The notes under the pieces were generated by a model. The model had not been told where the DNA came from and searched no databases. It saw nothing but the letters and a program-made list of their open reading frames with translations. 64,000 nt of DNA from Lichenibacterium ramalinae. GTDB lineage: Bacteria > Pseudomonadota > Alphaproteobacteria > Rhizobiales > Beijerinckiaceae. Below, piece after piece: positions 44,657 to 54,562 of the stretch; the stretch's first letter is position 1; every line of letters begins with the position of its first letter. Both the position numbers and the translations under genes were made by a program. The DNA is taken from contig NZ_QYBC01000002.1 of assembly GCF_004137085.1 (NCBI RefSeq), forward strand, positions 186,001 through 250,000, read 5' to 3'.

Positions 44657-45949
44657 GTGACACAGGATACGAGGCCGACCGTGAAGCTGTCGCGCCGCAC
44701 GCTGCTCCGCGGCTCGGCCGCCGTCGCGGGCGTGGCCGCCGGTTCGGGCGCCGTCACGGGCTTCCCGGCCGTCTGGTCGGCCGAGCCCAAGGTGCTACGC
44801 TATCTCGGCACCGCCGTGAACCAGTCGGCCGACATCGCCAAGAAGGTGAAGGAGGACACCGGCATCACCATCGAATACGTCGCCGTCACCACGGACGACG
44901 TGACCAAGCGGGTCATCACCCAGCCGAACTCCTACGACATCGTCGACACCGAGTATTTCGCGCTGAAGAAGCTGGTCCCGGCCGGCAATCTCAAGGCGAT
45001 GAACGGCAAGAAGATCAAGGAATACGACAATATCACGCCGGTCATCACCAAGTGCGAGCTGCCGGACGGTACCAAGATCGGCGACCAGGGCACCGCACCC
45101 AAGAAGGTGATGTTCGTCGAGGGCGAGCACTCGACGAAGTTCGCCCCCGGCATGACGGAATGGGCGACGCTGATCCCCACCACCTACAACGCCGACACGC
45201 TGGGCATCCGGCCCGACCTCATCAAGCGGCCGATCTCGAGCTGGGCCGAGCTGCTGAACCCCGAGTTCAAGGGCAAGGCCGCCCTGCTCAACATCCCCTC
45301 CATCGGCATCATGGACGCCGCCATGGTGGTGGAGGCGACGGGCCAGCATAAGTATGCCGACAAGGGCAACATGACGAAGGCCGAGATCGACCTCACCATG
45401 AAGGTCCTCACCGACGCCAAGAAGAGCGGCCAGTTCCGCGCCTTCTGGAAGGACTTCAACGAGAGCGTCAACCTCATGGCCTCGGGCGAGACCGTGATCC
45501 AGTCGATGTGGTCGCCCGCCGTCACGGCCGTGAAGTCCAAGGGCATCCCCTGCGTGTTCCAGCCGCTGAAGGAGGGCTATCGCTCCTGGGCGACGGGCTT
45601 CGCGGTGTCCAAGGCCGTCACCGGCATGAAGGAGGACGTGGCCTACGAGTTCGTGAACTGGTTCCTGTCCGGCTGGGCCGGCGCCTACCTCAACCGCCAG
45701 GGCTATTATTCGGCCGTGCTGCCGACCGCCAAGGCCGCCATGGAGCCCTACGAATGGGCCTTCTGGATGGAGGGCAAGCCCGCCGAGAAGGACATCCACG
45801 CGCCCGACGGCACGCTGCTCGAGAAGGCCGGCAACACGCGCGACGGCGGCTCCTTCGACCAGCGCATGGGCAAGGTGGCCTGCTGGAACGCCATCATGGA
45901 CGAGAACGACTACATGGTCCGCAAGTGGAACGAGTTCATCGCGGCATGA
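44657..45949 (+). CDS. ABC transporter substrate-binding protein (PotD/extracellular family 1 type), Tat-exported
   Basis: 430 aa. The N-terminus has a twin-arginine signal (KLSRRTLLRGSA, then a hydrophobic stretch), so it is probably exported folded. The mature part is a two-lobe periplasmic binding protein: YDIVDTEYFALKKLV, TTYNADTLGI and SSWAELLNPEFKGKAALLNIP. These are typical of polyamine-type binders. The start is GTG with AGGAG about 10 nt upstream. The polyamine assignment is by family layout only. The acidic polyamine site was not traced, and another cationic or organic solute is possible. Confidence 0.9.
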   Translation: MTQDTRPTVKLSRRTLLRGSAAVAGVAAGSGAVTGFPAVWSAEPKVLRYLGTAVNQSADIAKKVKEDTGITIEYVAVTTDDVTKRVITQPNSYDIVDTEYFALKKLVPAGNLKAMNGKKIKEYDNITPVITKCELPDGTKIGDQGTAPKKVMFVEGEHSTKFAPGMTEWATLIPTTYNADTLGIRPDLIKRPISSWAELLNPEFKGKAALLNIPSIGIMDAAMVVEATGQHKYADKGNMTKAEIDLTMKVLTDAKKSGQFRAFWKDFNESVNLMASGETVIQSMWSPAVTAVKSKGIPCVFQPLKEGYRSWATGFAVSKAVTGMKEDVAYEFVNWFLSGWAGAYLNRQGYYSAVLPTAKAAMEPYEWAFWMEGKPAEKDIHAPDGTLLEKAGNTRDGGSFDQRMGKVACWNAIMDENDYMVRKWNEFIAA

Positions 45950-46929
45950 GCCACACCGCCCGGCCGACCGATGCGGGAGGGGCCCCCGCCGCGGGGGCTT
46001 CACCCGCCGCGCCGCTCGCGGCCGCGGCGCCCCGTGCGGCGCGGCCGCGGGGCCGGCACGGCTGGGCACCCCCGGCATGGCTCCAGGCCATGCCGATGGG
46101 CCTCGTCTTCGCGCTGTTCTTCGTCCTGCCGCTCGCCCTCGTCGTGGTGGTGAGCTTCTGGGACTACAACGACTACGAGATCCTGCCGAGCTTCACGTTC
46201 CGCTCCTACACCGAGACGTTCGAGGGCTGCTACGACCAGCTTCCCGGACTCTGCACCATCTTCAAGACCTACGTCACCACGGCGGAACTGTGTTTCGCGG
46301 TCTGGGCCATCACGCTGGTGATCGGCTTCACCATCTCGTATTTCCTGGCCTTCCACGTCCGCTCGCTGACCATGCAGATCGTGCTGGCGCTGCTCTGCAC
46401 CATCCCGTTCTGGACCTCCAACGTCATCCGCATGATCTCGTGGATCCCGCTGCTCGGCCGCAACGGGCTCGTCAACCAGGCGCTGACCCATGCCGGGGTG
46501 GTGGATGCGCCGCTCGAATGGCTGCTCTACTCGCGGTTCTCGGTCATCCTCGCCTTCGTGCACCTGTTCACCTTCTTCATGGTGATCCCGATCTTCAACT
46601 CCATGGTGAGGATCGACAGGCGGCTGATCGAGGCCGCCTACGACGCGGGCGCCAGCGGCTGGCAGACGCTGTGGAACGTCGTGGTGCCGCTGTGCAAGCC
46701 CGGCATCGTCATCGGCTCCATCTTCGTCGTCACCATCGTGATGGGCGACTTCGTCACGGTCGGCGTCATGGGCGGCCAGCAGATCGCCTCGGCCGGCAAG
46801 ATCATCGAGACCCGGCTCAACGCCCTGCAGTTCCCGCCCGCCGCCGCCAATGCCGTGATCCTGCTGGCCGCCACCCTGCTCATCATCACCGCCCTGACCA
46901 AGGTGGTGGACATCCGCAAGGAGCTGTGA
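45946..46929 (+). CDS. ABC transporter permease 1 (PotB type)
   Basis: 327 aa. An Ala/Pro/Arg-rich cytoplasmic N-terminus (about 45 residues) is followed by six membrane helices beginning MGLVFALFFVLPLALVVVVSF. The ABC coupling loop EAAYDAGASGWQTLWNVVVPL (EAA motif) is near residue 225. The ATG overlaps the stop of the binding-protein gene (ATGA), which implies translational coupling. It forms the membrane channel together with permease 2. Confidence 0.93.
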   Translation: MSHTARPTDAGGAPAAGASPAAPLAAAAPRAARPRGRHGWAPPAWLQAMPMGLVFALFFVLPLALVVVVSFWDYNDYEILPSFTFRSYTETFEGCYDQLPGLCTIFKTYVTTAELCFAVWAITLVIGFTISYFLAFHVRSLTMQIVLALLCTIPFWTSNVIRMISWIPLLGRNGLVNQALTHAGVVDAPLEWLLYSRFSVILAFVHLFTFFMVIPIFNSMVRIDRRLIEAAYDAGASGWQTLWNVVVPLCKPGIVIGSIFVVTIVMGDFVTVGVMGGQQIASAGKIIETRLNALQFPPAAANAVILLAATLLIITALTKVVDIRKEL

Positions 46930-46931
46930 GG

Positions 46932-47813
46932 ATGCGGGAGGGACGCTCGCCTGCCTTCTACCTGCTGGCCGCCTTCTTCGGCCTCTACGTGCTGTTCCTG
47001 TACGGCCCGATGATCGTCATCTTCGTGCTGTCGTTCCAGGGGCCGCAGGGCGGCATGACCTTCCCGATGAACGGCGCCTCGGTGCACTGGTTCGCCAAGC
47101 TCTGGGAAGGCGGCGGCATCGTCGACATCGGCGCCGCCTTCTGGCGCTCGCTCGAACTCGGCCTCGTCGTGACGCTGGTCACGGTGGTGTTCTCGACGCT
47201 GGCGGGCCTCGCCTACCGCCGCAAGTTCCGCGGCCAGGCCGTGCTGTTCTACGTGGCGATCGCCAGCCTCATCGTGCCGTCGATCGTCACCTCGCTCGGC
47301 ATCGCGCTGCTGTTCCGGCTGATCGACGCCGCCGTCAAGGCCGGGCCGGACTGGATGAGCGGCACCTACACGACCGCGCTCGGGCTCTTCACCTCGGGCC
47401 TCGCCGCCCACCTCACCTGGACGCTGCCCTTCGGCCTGCTCATCATGTTCGCCATCTTCAACCGCTTCGACGGGCGGCTCGAGGAGGCGGCGCGGGACCT
47501 CGGCGCCACGCCCTGGCAGGGCTTCCGCCACGTGGTGCTGCCGCTGATCCTGCCCGCCCTGATCGGGGTCGCGCTCTTCGGCTTCACGCTGTCCTGGGAC
47601 GAGATCGCCCGCTCGTCGCAGGCCATCGGCTCCGACAACACGCTGCCGCTGCAGCTTCAAGCCCTCACCACCACGGTGACGACCCCGATGATCTACGCGC
47701 TCGGCACCACGACGACGGGGGTGAGCTTCGTCGTCATCGCCATCGCGCTCCTCGGCATCGCCCTGCTGCGTGCCCGCCAGAAACGGCACGGGTCCGACGC
47801 CGGCAAGGCGTGA
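46932..47813 (+). CDS. ABC transporter permease 2 (PotC type)
   Basis: 293 aa with six membrane helices, starting FYLLAAFFGLYVLFLYGPMIVIFVLSF. It has the coupling motif EEAARDLGATPWQGFRHVVLPLILPAL. A periplasmic loop between helices 1 and 2 contains WEGGGIVDIGAAFWRSL. It begins 2 nt after the stop of permease 1. Last gene of the operon, convergent with the tautomerase. Confidence 0.93.
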   Translation: MREGRSPAFYLLAAFFGLYVLFLYGPMIVIFVLSFQGPQGGMTFPMNGASVHWFAKLWEGGGIVDIGAAFWRSLELGLVVTLVTVVFSTLAGLAYRRKFRGQAVLFYVAIASLIVPSIVTSLGIALLFRLIDAAVKAGPDWMSGTYTTALGLFTSGLAAHLTWTLPFGLLIMFAIFNRFDGRLEEAARDLGATPWQGFRHVVLPLILPALIGVALFGFTLSWDEIARSSQAIGSDNTLPLQLQALTTTVTTPMIYALGTTTTGVSFVVIAIALLGIALLRARQKRHGSDAGKA

Positions 47814-47826
47814 CGCGGCATCGACG

Positions 47827-48210
47827 TCACGCCACGTACTGGGCGATCCCCTGGCCGAAGGACCAGTCTTCCCGGCCGTTCTCGGTCAGGATGATGGTGA
47901 CATCCTCCGGGCGCAGGCCGGGAGCCTCGGCGAGGTTCCGCACGATGGCGGCATAGAGCGCCTTCTTCTGGGCGGTGCCGCGCGTGCGGCTGACCGTGAT
48001 GGAGACGATGACGTGATCGGCGCTGCGCGACCCGCCGAGGTAGCTCGGGTCGAAGACGAAGTCCTCGGGATCGTGTTCCGTCAGGATGGCGAACCGATCG
48101 CCCTCGGGGACCTCGAAGGTGGCCACCAGGGCGCGGTGAATGCCGTCGCGGAGAGCGGCGCGATGGGCCGGCGGCTTGCCGCGGAGCAGGTCGATGCGGG
48201 CGAGGGGCAT
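47827..48210 (-). CDS. Tautomerase family protein
   Basis: 127 aa. After removal of the initiator Met, Pro1 (PLARIDLLRGK) would be the catalytic base of this superfamily (4-oxalocrotonate tautomerase / malonate semialdehyde decarboxylase-like). HRAALRDGIHRALVATFEVPEGDRFAIL and DVTIILTENGREDWSFGQG follow. The last segment resembles that of tautomerase_2 proteins of this length. The substrate is unknown. The start at 48210 is required to expose Pro1. It is divergent from the LysR gene, which may regulate it. Confidence 0.9.
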   Translation of the reverse strand: MPLARIDLLRGKPPAHRAALRDGIHRALVATFEVPEGDRFAILTEHDPEDFVFDPSYLGGSRSADHVIVSITVSRTRGTAQKKALYAAIVRNLAEAPGLRPEDVTIILTENGREDWSFGQGIAQYVA

Positions 48211-48307
48211 GGGTCGAAACACCTTGCGAGAGGAACGAGCCCGTCGTACCCCGACCCTATCCAGGCGTGAACGCCCTGGATCCGCCTGTCTGTGATTGCG
48301 GATCGCA

Positions 48308-49264
48308 ATGGTGCAGAGCCTGCCCTCCCTCGACCTCGACTGCGTGGAAGCCTTCGTGCGGGTGGCGGAGCTCAGCAGCTTCACGCGCGCCGCCGAGGCG
48401 CTCGGCACGACGCAATCCGTCGTCAGCCTCAAGGTGAAGCGTCTCGAGGCCAGCGTTGGCCGACGCCTGCTGGAGCGGACGCCGCGCCTCGTCCGCGTCG
48501 CCGAGGGCTGCGGCCCCTTCCTGCAGGCGTCCCGCGACCTGCTCGGCAGCCGCGACGGCCTGCTCGCCACCCTGCGCCGGCAGGACCGCCTGCGCCTGTC
48601 GATCGGCATCAGCGACCAGGCGGCCGGGCGCGACCTGCCCGACATCCTGAAGCGGATCACGCGCCAGGACCCGGATCTCCTCCCCGACGTCCATGTCGGC
48701 GCCTCGCGCGAGCTGCTCGACCGTTTCGACCGGGGAAGCTTCGATGCCGTGGTGGTGCGCGCCGAAGACGATCGCCGTCCGGGCGAGGTGTTGATCGAGG
48801 AACCCTATGCCTGGGTGGCGGCCCCGTCCTGGCGCTGGCCGACCGGCCTGCCCCTGCCGCTCGCGACCCTCGCCGAGCCCTGCGGGGTGCGGGCCCTCGC
48901 GATCCGGTCGCTCGAGGATGCGGGCCTGGCCTGGCGCGACGCCTTCGTGGGCGGCGGCGTCGCGGCCCTCGGCGCGGCGCTGGCGGCGGGGCTCGCCGTT
49001 TCGGTGCTGGCGTTGCGCGTCGCGCCGCCCGGCCTCATCGACGTCGGGGACGCCGTGGGCCTGCCGCCCCTGCCCAGGTCCCGCGTCGTGCTGCAGTCCC
49101 GGGTCACGCAGCCCCGCCTCGCCGCGGCGCTGCGCGGCCTCGCGGCGGGATTTCGGGCCGGGGCGGCGGCCCGGGCCGCCGAGGACGCCCTGCCGCTCGC
49201 CCGCCAGCCCCGCGCCGGGCGGGGAGCCGGCCGGGCCGTCAGCGCACCGGGGGCGCGTACATGA
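48308..49264 (+). CDS. LysR family transcriptional regulator
   Basis: About 318 aa. The N-terminal winged helix is LDCVEAFVRVAELSSFTRAAEALGTTQSVVSLKVKRLEASVG, with R-R-L-L-E-R-T after it. The substrate-binding domain starts about residue 90 (RLSIGISDQAAGRDLPDIL). The C-terminal 40 residues are Ala/Arg/Gly-rich and unusual for the family. The 3' end overlaps the end of the convergent AapJ-like gene by 26 bp. The ATG at 48308 is preferred to a TTG at 48296. It is divergent from the tautomerase gene across 97 nt. Confidence 0.9.
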   Translation: MVQSLPSLDLDCVEAFVRVAELSSFTRAAEALGTTQSVVSLKVKRLEASVGRRLLERTPRLVRVAEGCGPFLQASRDLLGSRDGLLATLRRQDRLRLSIGISDQAAGRDLPDILKRITRQDPDLLPDVHVGASRELLDRFDRGSFDAVVVRAEDDRRPGEVLIEEPYAWVAAPSWRWPTGLPLPLATLAEPCGVRALAIRSLEDAGLAWRDAFVGGGVAALGAALAAGLAVSVLALRVAPPGLIDVGDAVGLPPLPRSRVVLQSRVTQPRLAAALRGLAAGFRAGAAARAAEDALPLARQPRAGRGAGRAVSAPGART

Positions 49265-50288
49265 GGCCGCCCTTCAGCCAGGACGCGTTGGGTCCGCGCG
49301 GGATCTTCAGTGCCGAGCCGGCGCCGAGGTTGCGGTCGAACACCTCGCCGTAGTTCCCCACGGCGGCGATGGCGGAGAGCGCCCAATCGTCCGCGAGGCC
49401 GAGCCCCTTGCCGAGCCCGCCCTCGGTGCCGAGGAGCCGGCGGATCTCGGGCAGCTTGCTCGCCGCCTGTCCGCGGGCGTTGGCCCGCGTCACGCCGAGG
49501 TCCTCGGCGTCGATCAGGGCGAAGAGCGTCCAGCGGACGATGTCGAACCACCCGTCGTCGCCCTTGCGCACCGCCGGGCCGATCGGCTCCTTGGAGATGA
49601 TCTCCGGCAGGGTCTCGGCCTCGTCGGGCCGGGCGAGCTTCAGCCGGGTCGCGGCGAGCGCCGTGGCGTCGCTGGTCAGGGCGTCGCAGCGTCCCGATTG
49701 GAAGGCCTGGGCCGCCTGGTCGTCGTCCGCGAAGGTGACGGGCTCGAAGGCGATGCCGCGGGTGCGGAAATAGTCGGAAGCGTTCAGCTCGGCCGTCGAG
49801 CCCTGCTGCATGCAGACCGAGGCGCCGGCGAGGTCGGACAGGCTGGCGACCCTGCTGCCCCGATGCACCATGAAGGCCTGGCCGTCGTAGAAGTCGATGC
49901 CGGTCAGGCTGATGCCGAGGCCCGTATCGCGCGACAGCGTCCAGGTGCTGTTGTGCATCAGCACGTCGACGGCACCGCTCTGCAGGGCCGTGAAGCGCGT
50001 CGGCGCCGTGAGCGCCATGAACCTGACCTTGGCGGCGTCGCCGAGCACCGCCGCCGCGACGGCGCGGCACAGGTCCGCGTTCAGGCCCTTGAAGCCGCCC
50101 TGGCCGTCCGGCATGCCGAAGCCCGGCAGGTTGGGGTTGATGCCGCAGACCAGCACGCCCCTGGCCTTCACGGTGTCGAGCGTCGAGGCGGCGGCCGGCC
50201 ATTCCGCGGCGCCGACCAGCGCCGAGCCCAAGGCGAAGCCGAGGAGCGCGGCGCGGCATCGTCCCGGAAATCGCATCGGATCGTCCAT
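49239..50288 (-). CDS. Amino-acid ABC transporter substrate-binding protein (AapJ-like)
   Basis: 349 aa. A signal peptide (RCRAALLGFALGSALVGAAEW) is followed by the SBP_bac_3 fold of the general L-amino-acid binder: VKARGVLVCGINPNLPGFG, GLNADLCRAVAAAVLGD, RFTALQSGAVDVLMHNSTWTLSRD and GIDFYDGQAFMV. The conserved Cys near residue 48 is in GVLVCGIN. No aapQMP genes are nearby, so it must use permeases encoded elsewhere. It is the last of a four-gene minus-strand run, 22 nt after the sulfatase. Confidence 0.9.
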   Translation of the reverse strand: MDDPMRFPGRCRAALLGFALGSALVGAAEWPAAASTLDTVKARGVLVCGINPNLPGFGMPDGQGGFKGLNADLCRAVAAAVLGDAAKVRFMALTAPTRFTALQSGAVDVLMHNSTWTLSRDTGLGISLTGIDFYDGQAFMVHRGSRVASLSDLAGASVCMQQGSTAELNASDYFRTRGIAFEPVTFADDDQAAQAFQSGRCDALTSDATALAATRLKLARPDEAETLPEIISKEPIGPAVRKGDDGWFDIVRWTLFALIDAEDLGVTRANARGQAASKLPEIRRLLGTEGGLGKGLGLADDWALSAIAAVGNYGEVFDRNLGAGSALKIPRGPNASWLKGGLMYAPPVR

Positions 50289-50310
50289 GGCGGGGGTGAA
50301 AGGGACAGCG

Positions 50311-51933
50311 TCAGTCGAGGCCGTAGTCGGCGCGAGCCTGCGCGACCTCGGCCTCGTCGGTGTAGCCGATCATGACGCCGCGCTCGAGCTGCGTCGCCGG
50401 CCCGTAGGCCAGGATGGCGTCGTCGTCCATGGTCACGCGCGCGTGGTCGCGCAGGGCCCAGTCCAGCAACAGGTCCCTCAGGCGCGCGATCTCGGGCGCA
50501 TGGGTCGGATCGCCGCCGAGGTCGCGTACCTCGTCGGGGTCGTCCGCGAGGTCGAACAGCATGGGCCGGAAGCCCGGCGCATGCACCAGCTTCCAGCGAC
50601 CGTCGAAGAGCATGAAGAGCCGGCTGTCGCGCGGGGCGAGGCCCAGCGCGGCACGCACCTCCAGCATCGAGAAATCATATTCCGAGACCGCGTAGCGCCG
50701 CCACGGCAGGTCCGTCCGCCCGTGCAACAGCGGCAGCAGCGAGCGCCCCTCCATCACGTTCGGTCGCGGCCGGCCGCCGAACCAGTCGACGATGGTCGGG
50801 GCGAGGTCGATGGCCTCGACGAGCCGGTCGCAGACCGTGCCCCGCGTGCCATCCGCCGCGGGCGAGGGATCGTAGACGATGAGCGGCACCTTGACCGAAC
50901 AATCGTGGAACAGGTCCTTCTCGCCGAGCCAATGGTCGCCGAGGTAGTCGCCATGGTCGGAGGTGAAGGCCACGAGGGTGGTGTCGGCCAGGCCCTCGCT
51001 CTCGAGAAAGGCGAAGAGTTCGCCGAGCTGGTCGTCGATCTGCTTGATCAGGCCCATGTAGGCGGGGATCACGCGGGCGCGGACCTCGTCGCGCGCCATG
51101 TTGCGCGACACGCGCAGGTCCATGAAGGCCGCGTAGACCGGGTGAGGATCGACCCGCTCCGCCGCGTCGCGCACCGCCGGCTTCACGTCGGCGGGGCCAT
51201 AGAGTGCGTGGTAGGGGGCGGGGGCGATATAGGGCCAGTGCGGCTTGATGTAGGACAGGTGGAGGCACCACGGGCGCCCGTCCCGCGCCGCATCCGCGAT
51301 GAACTCCATCGCGCGCCGGGTCATGTAGGGCGTCTCGGATTCGGCCTCGTCGACCCGCGCCACCTTGTCGGCGTGGGCGAGCAGCCAGCCGCTCGCGAGC
51401 CCGCCCTCCGCGTCCCCGGCATTGGCCCAGTCTTCCCAGGGGTTGGCGCCGCCGAAGCCGCGGGCCCTCAGGTGCTCGTCGTAGCGGGTCCGCCCGCCGC
51501 CCGACGCCGTCGGATGCAGGCCGTCGTCCCGCTCGAAGGGTTCGAAGCCGCATTGAGACACGTGCACGCCGATGTCGGAGGCGCGGTCGATGCCCAGGCG
51601 GTCGAGCCCGTCGTCGTCGGCGCGCATGTGGGTCTTGCCGACGAGGACGTTGCGGACGCCGAGGGCCTTCGACGCGTCGCCGAGCGTCGGCTCGTCGACC
51701 CGCAGCGGGAACTGGTTCCAGTTGGCGCCGTGCGAGCGCATGTAGCGCCCCGTGTAGAAGCTCATGCGCGAGGGGCCGCAGACCGGCGATTGCACGTAGG
51801 CGCGCGTGAACCGGACGCCGCGCGCGGCGAGGCGGTCGATGTTGGGCGTGGCGAGGCTGCCGTGCCCAGCGCAGGACAGGTAGTCGAAGCGCAGCTGGTC
51901 GCACATGATCCAGAGCACGTTGCGCGCCGTCAT
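50311..51933 (-). CDS. Sulfatase-like hydrolase (arylsulfatase / phosphonate monoester hydrolase family)
   Basis: 540 aa. The sulfatase signature [14 protein letters not shown] has Cys52 in C-x-P-S-R, to be converted to formylglycine. The metal site has CDQLRFD near the N-terminus (Asp12) and [18 protein letters not shown] supplies a catalytic Lys and His. No signal peptide is seen, so it appears cytoplasmic. The CGPSR form is shared by choline-sulfatases and phosphonate monoester hydrolases, so the ester hydrolysed is open. It lies 31 nt after the AroE-like gene and 22 nt before the amino-acid binder. Confidence 0.9.
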   Translation of the reverse strand: MTARNVLWIMCDQLRFDYLSCAGHGSLATPNIDRLAARGVRFTRAYVQSPVCGPSRMSFYTGRYMRSHGANWNQFPLRVDEPTLGDASKALGVRNVLVGKTHMRADDDGLDRLGIDRASDIGVHVSQCGFEPFERDDGLHPTASGGGRTRYDEHLRARGFGGANPWEDWANAGDAEGGLASGWLLAHADKVARVDEAESETPYMTRRAMEFIADAARDGRPWCLHLSYIKPHWPYIAPAPYHALYGPADVKPAVRDAAERVDPHPVYAAFMDLRVSRNMARDEVRARVIPAYMGLIKQIDDQLGELFAFLESEGLADTTLVAFTSDHGDYLGDHWLGEKDLFHDCSVKVPLIVYDPSPAADGTRGTVCDRLVEAIDLAPTIVDWFGGRPRPNVMEGRSLLPLLHGRTDLPWRRYAVSEYDFSMLEVRAALGLAPRDSRLFMLFDGRWKLVHAPGFRPMLFDLADDPDEVRDLGGDPTHAPEIARLRDLLLDWALRDHARVTMDDDAILAYGPATQLERGVMIGYTDEAEVAQARADYGLD

Positions 51934-51964
51934 CCCGGTCCCTCCCCTGCCATCGGGGCGCCCA

Positions 51965-52816
51965 TCATCCGCGGCGCACGTCCGCCTCGATCAGCGCTCG
52001 CAGCTCCGGCGTCACCTCCGGCCGCACACCGAACCAGCGTTCGAAGCCCGGCACGGCCTGGTGCAGCAGCATGCCGAGGCCGCCCACGGCGCGGTGTCCG
52101 GCGGCGCGGGCCGCCGCCAGCAGCGGCGTTTCCAGCGGCGTGTAGACGATGTCGACGACCAGCGCGCCGCGCTTGAGGCCGGCGAGGTCGAGCGTCAGCG
52201 GCGGCTGGCCGGCCATGCCCAGCGTCGTCGTGTTGACGACGAGGTCGGCGGCGCGCAGCAGCTGGGGGATCTCCTCCCAGGCATAGGCCCAGACGCTGTC
52301 GTCCTGCCCCTCGGCGAGTTCGACGGCGCGCATCAGCGTGCGGTTGACGACCGCCACCTCGAAGCCGCGATCGAGCAGGCCGTGGATCACCGCCCGGGCG
52401 GCGCCGCCCGCGCCCAGAACCAGCGCGGCGCCCGGCGTCCCGTCCCAGCCCGGCGCCTCGTCGTCGAGGCTGGCCAGGAAGCCGAGCGCGTCGGTGTTGC
52501 CGGCCACGAGTTCGCCCTCGTCGAACCACAGCGTGTTGGCGGCGCCGATCGCGTCGGCCGCCTCGTCCACGGCCTCGGCCAGCTCCAGCACGCGGCTCTT
52601 GTGCGGCACCGTGACGTTGCCGCCGACGAAGCCGGCCGCCTTGAGGCCGGCGACGAAGCCGTCGAGGTCCTCGGGGGCGACCGGGACCCTCTCGTAGGAG
52701 CCCGCGATGCCGTGGACCTCCAGCCAATGGCCGTGGATCAACGGCGAGCGGGAATGGCCGACGGGATGGCCGATGACGAAGGCGCGGGGGCCTCGGGCGC
52801 TGGACGCATTGCTCAT
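51965..52816 (-). CDS. Shikimate dehydrogenase family protein (AroE-like)
   Basis: 283 aa. The substrate domain has [27 protein letters not shown] with the catalytic Lys, and GAANTLW followed by the Asp of GNTDALGF. The NADP domain has [11 protein letters not shown] and NRTLMRA (NRT marks NADP preference). The C-terminal Gln is in [16 protein letters not shown]. It reduces 3-dehydroshikimate in aromatic synthesis, or may be a quinate-type paralogue, because it sits with a sulfatase and a binding protein rather than with aro genes. The start is 3 nt after the Uma2-like gene. Confidence 0.9.
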   Translation of the reverse strand: MSNASSARGPRAFVIGHPVGHSRSPLIHGHWLEVHGIAGSYERVPVAPEDLDGFVAGLKAAGFVGGNVTVPHKSRVLELAEAVDEAADAIGAANTLWFDEGELVAGNTDALGFLASLDDEAPGWDGTPGAALVLGAGGAARAVIHGLLDRGFEVAVVNRTLMRAVELAEGQDDSVWAYAWEEIPQLLRAADLVVNTTTLGMAGQPPLTLDLAGLKRGALVVDIVYTPLETPLLAAARAAGHRAVGGLGMLLHQAVPGFERWFGVRPEVTPELRALIEADVRRG

Positions 52817-52819
52817 GCC

Positions 52820-53404
52820 TCAGGCGGAAAGCACGTCCCGATAGATCTCGGCAAGGGGAATGGCGACGTCGAGGGCGGAAAGTTCGAGCACGGCATCGAG
52901 TCCCTCGATCATGCGTTCCTTGAACGGGGCCTCGCCGGTCCTGTCGAAGACCTCGATGACCGGCTTGTCGCGCTCGACGAGGACGTAGTGCCGGAGCGAC
53001 GCGATCTTACGGTAGACCTGCCACTTCTCTCCTCGGTCGCGCCCGATGCTGCCATCCGACATCACCTCGACGAGAACGGTCGGCGCGTCGAGCGACGACG
53101 CGCCGGGCGGGAGCGGACCGCAATGCACCATCACGTCCGGCACGACGGAGGTTTCCTGCGACCGCACCTTCAGCCGAAAGGCTTCGGTGAAGACGCGGCA
53201 GGGCGAGGCCTTCGCGCGCAAGTGGCTGCTCAGCGCGAAGTTGATGTTCTGGACGATGAAATGGTGCTCCCAGCGCGCACCCGTCATCATCCTGACGACG
53301 CGGCCGCCGATCAGCTCCCACGTCTCGTCGTGCGGTTTGTCGGCGAGGAGGTCCTCGAAGTCGTCGAGACTCATGCGGTCGGATCGGTCGTCCGGGCGGG
53401 ACAT
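52820..53404 (-). CDS. Uma2 family (DUF820) putative endonuclease
   Basis: 194 aa with the PD-(D/E)XK-like core of Uma2 proteins: [14 protein letters not shown], a helix with [28 protein letters not shown] with the Asp, [16 protein letters not shown] with the Glu, and KWQVYRKI. The ending is a short helix (LAEIYRDVL). The family is common in cyanobacteria and occurs sporadically in Rhizobiales. Substrate and role are unclear. It heads the four-gene run on this strand and is divergent from ruvB. Confidence 0.88.
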   Translation of the reverse strand: MSRPDDRSDRMSLDDFEDLLADKPHDETWELIGGRVVRMMTGARWEHHFIVQNINFALSSHLRAKASPCRVFTEAFRLKVRSQETSVVPDVMVHCGPLPPGASSLDAPTVLVEVMSDGSIGRDRGEKWQVYRKIASLRHYVLVERDKPVIEVFDRTGEAPFKERMIEGLDAVLELSALDVAIPLAEIYRDVLSA

Positions 53405-53497
53405 CACGGTCGTCTCCGGCTTCGCGCAGGCCCTGTCGATTTCCGCGCGCGATCAGCCTATCACTGCCACCCGACGCGCGACACCCCGGACCCCGAT

Positions 53498-54562
53498 TTG
53501 CCCCCGCCTCCCCGCCGCCTCATCACGCCCGAGAAGCGCGACGACGACACCGAAACCTCGGTGCGCCCGCTCTCGCTCGTCGACTTCACCGGCCAGGAGG
53601 CGGCGCGCAAGAACCTCGGCGTCTTCATCGAGGCGGCCCGCACCCGCGGCGAAGCCTTGGACCACGTGCTGCTGGTGGGCCCCCCCGGCCTCGGCAAGAC
53701 CACGCTGGCGCAGATCGTGGCGCGCGAGCTCGGCTCGAACTTCCGCTCCACCTCGGGTCCCGTCATCGCCAAGGCCGGCGACCTCGCCGCCCAGCTGACG
53801 GGACTCGAGGAGCGCGACGTGCTGTTCATCGACGAGATCCACCGGCTGAACCCGGCCGTCGAGGAGATCCTCTATCCCGCCATGGAGGACTTCCAGCTCG
53901 ATCTGATGATCGGCCAGGGCCCGGCCGCCCGGTCGGTCAAGATCGACCTGCCGAAGTTCACGCTGGTCGGCGCCACCACCCGCGCCGGCCTGCTGACGAC
54001 GCCGCTGCGCGACCGGTTCGGCATCCCCATCCGGCTGCAGTTCTACACGGTGGCGGAGTTGGAGCTGATCGTGCGGCGCGGCGCCCGCGTGTTCAACATC
54101 GGCATCGCGCCCGACGGCGCCAACGAGATCGCGCGGCGCGCCCGGGGCACGCCGCGCATCGCCGGCCGGCTGCTGCGCCGGGTGCGGGACTTCGCCATCG
54201 TGGACGAGGCCGCGACCATCACCCGCACCATCGCCGACGCGGCGCTGAAGCTGCTCGACGTTGACGACATCGGGCTCGACGGGATGGACCGGCGCTACCT
54301 CGACATCATCGCGCTGTCCTTCGGCGGCGGCCCGGTCGGGGTCGAGACCATCGCGGCGGCCCTGTCCGAGCCGCGCGACGCCATCGAGGACATCATCGAG
54401 CCCTACCTCATCCAGCTCGGCTTCCTGCAGCGCACGCCGCGCGGCCGCCTGCTCACGCCCCACGCCTTCCGTCACCTCGGCATCGCCGAGCCCAAGGCCC
54501 ACAGCGACCAGTACGGGCTGTTCACGGCCCTGCGCGGCACGGAGCCGGAGGCGGAAGCGTGA
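53498..54562 (+). CDS. ruvB: Holliday junction branch migration ATPase RuvB
   Basis: 354 aa. It has [12 protein letters not shown] and the [10 protein letters not shown] opening, Walker [11 protein letters not shown], Walker [10 protein letters not shown], sensor 1 [18 protein letters not shown] and the C-terminal winged helix with [15 protein letters not shown]. It drives branch migration with RuvA and RuvC. No ATG is available and TTG at 53498 is the likely start. RuvC and ruvA normally precede it in this order but are absent here. The next gene overlaps by 4 nt. Confidence 0.97.
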   Translation: MPPPPRRLITPEKRDDDTETSVRPLSLVDFTGQEAARKNLGVFIEAARTRGEALDHVLLVGPPGLGKTTLAQIVARELGSNFRSTSGPVIAKAGDLAAQLTGLEERDVLFIDEIHRLNPAVEEILYPAMEDFQLDLMIGQGPAARSVKIDLPKFTLVGATTRAGLLTTPLRDRFGIPIRLQFYTVAELELIVRRGARVFNIGIAPDGANEIARRARGTPRIAGRLLRRVRDFAIVDEAATITRTIADAALKLLDVDDIGLDGMDRRYLDIIALSFGGGPVGVETIAAALSEPRDAIEDIIEPYLIQLGFLQRTPRGRLLTPHAFRHLGIAEPKAHSDQYGLFTALRGTEPEAEA

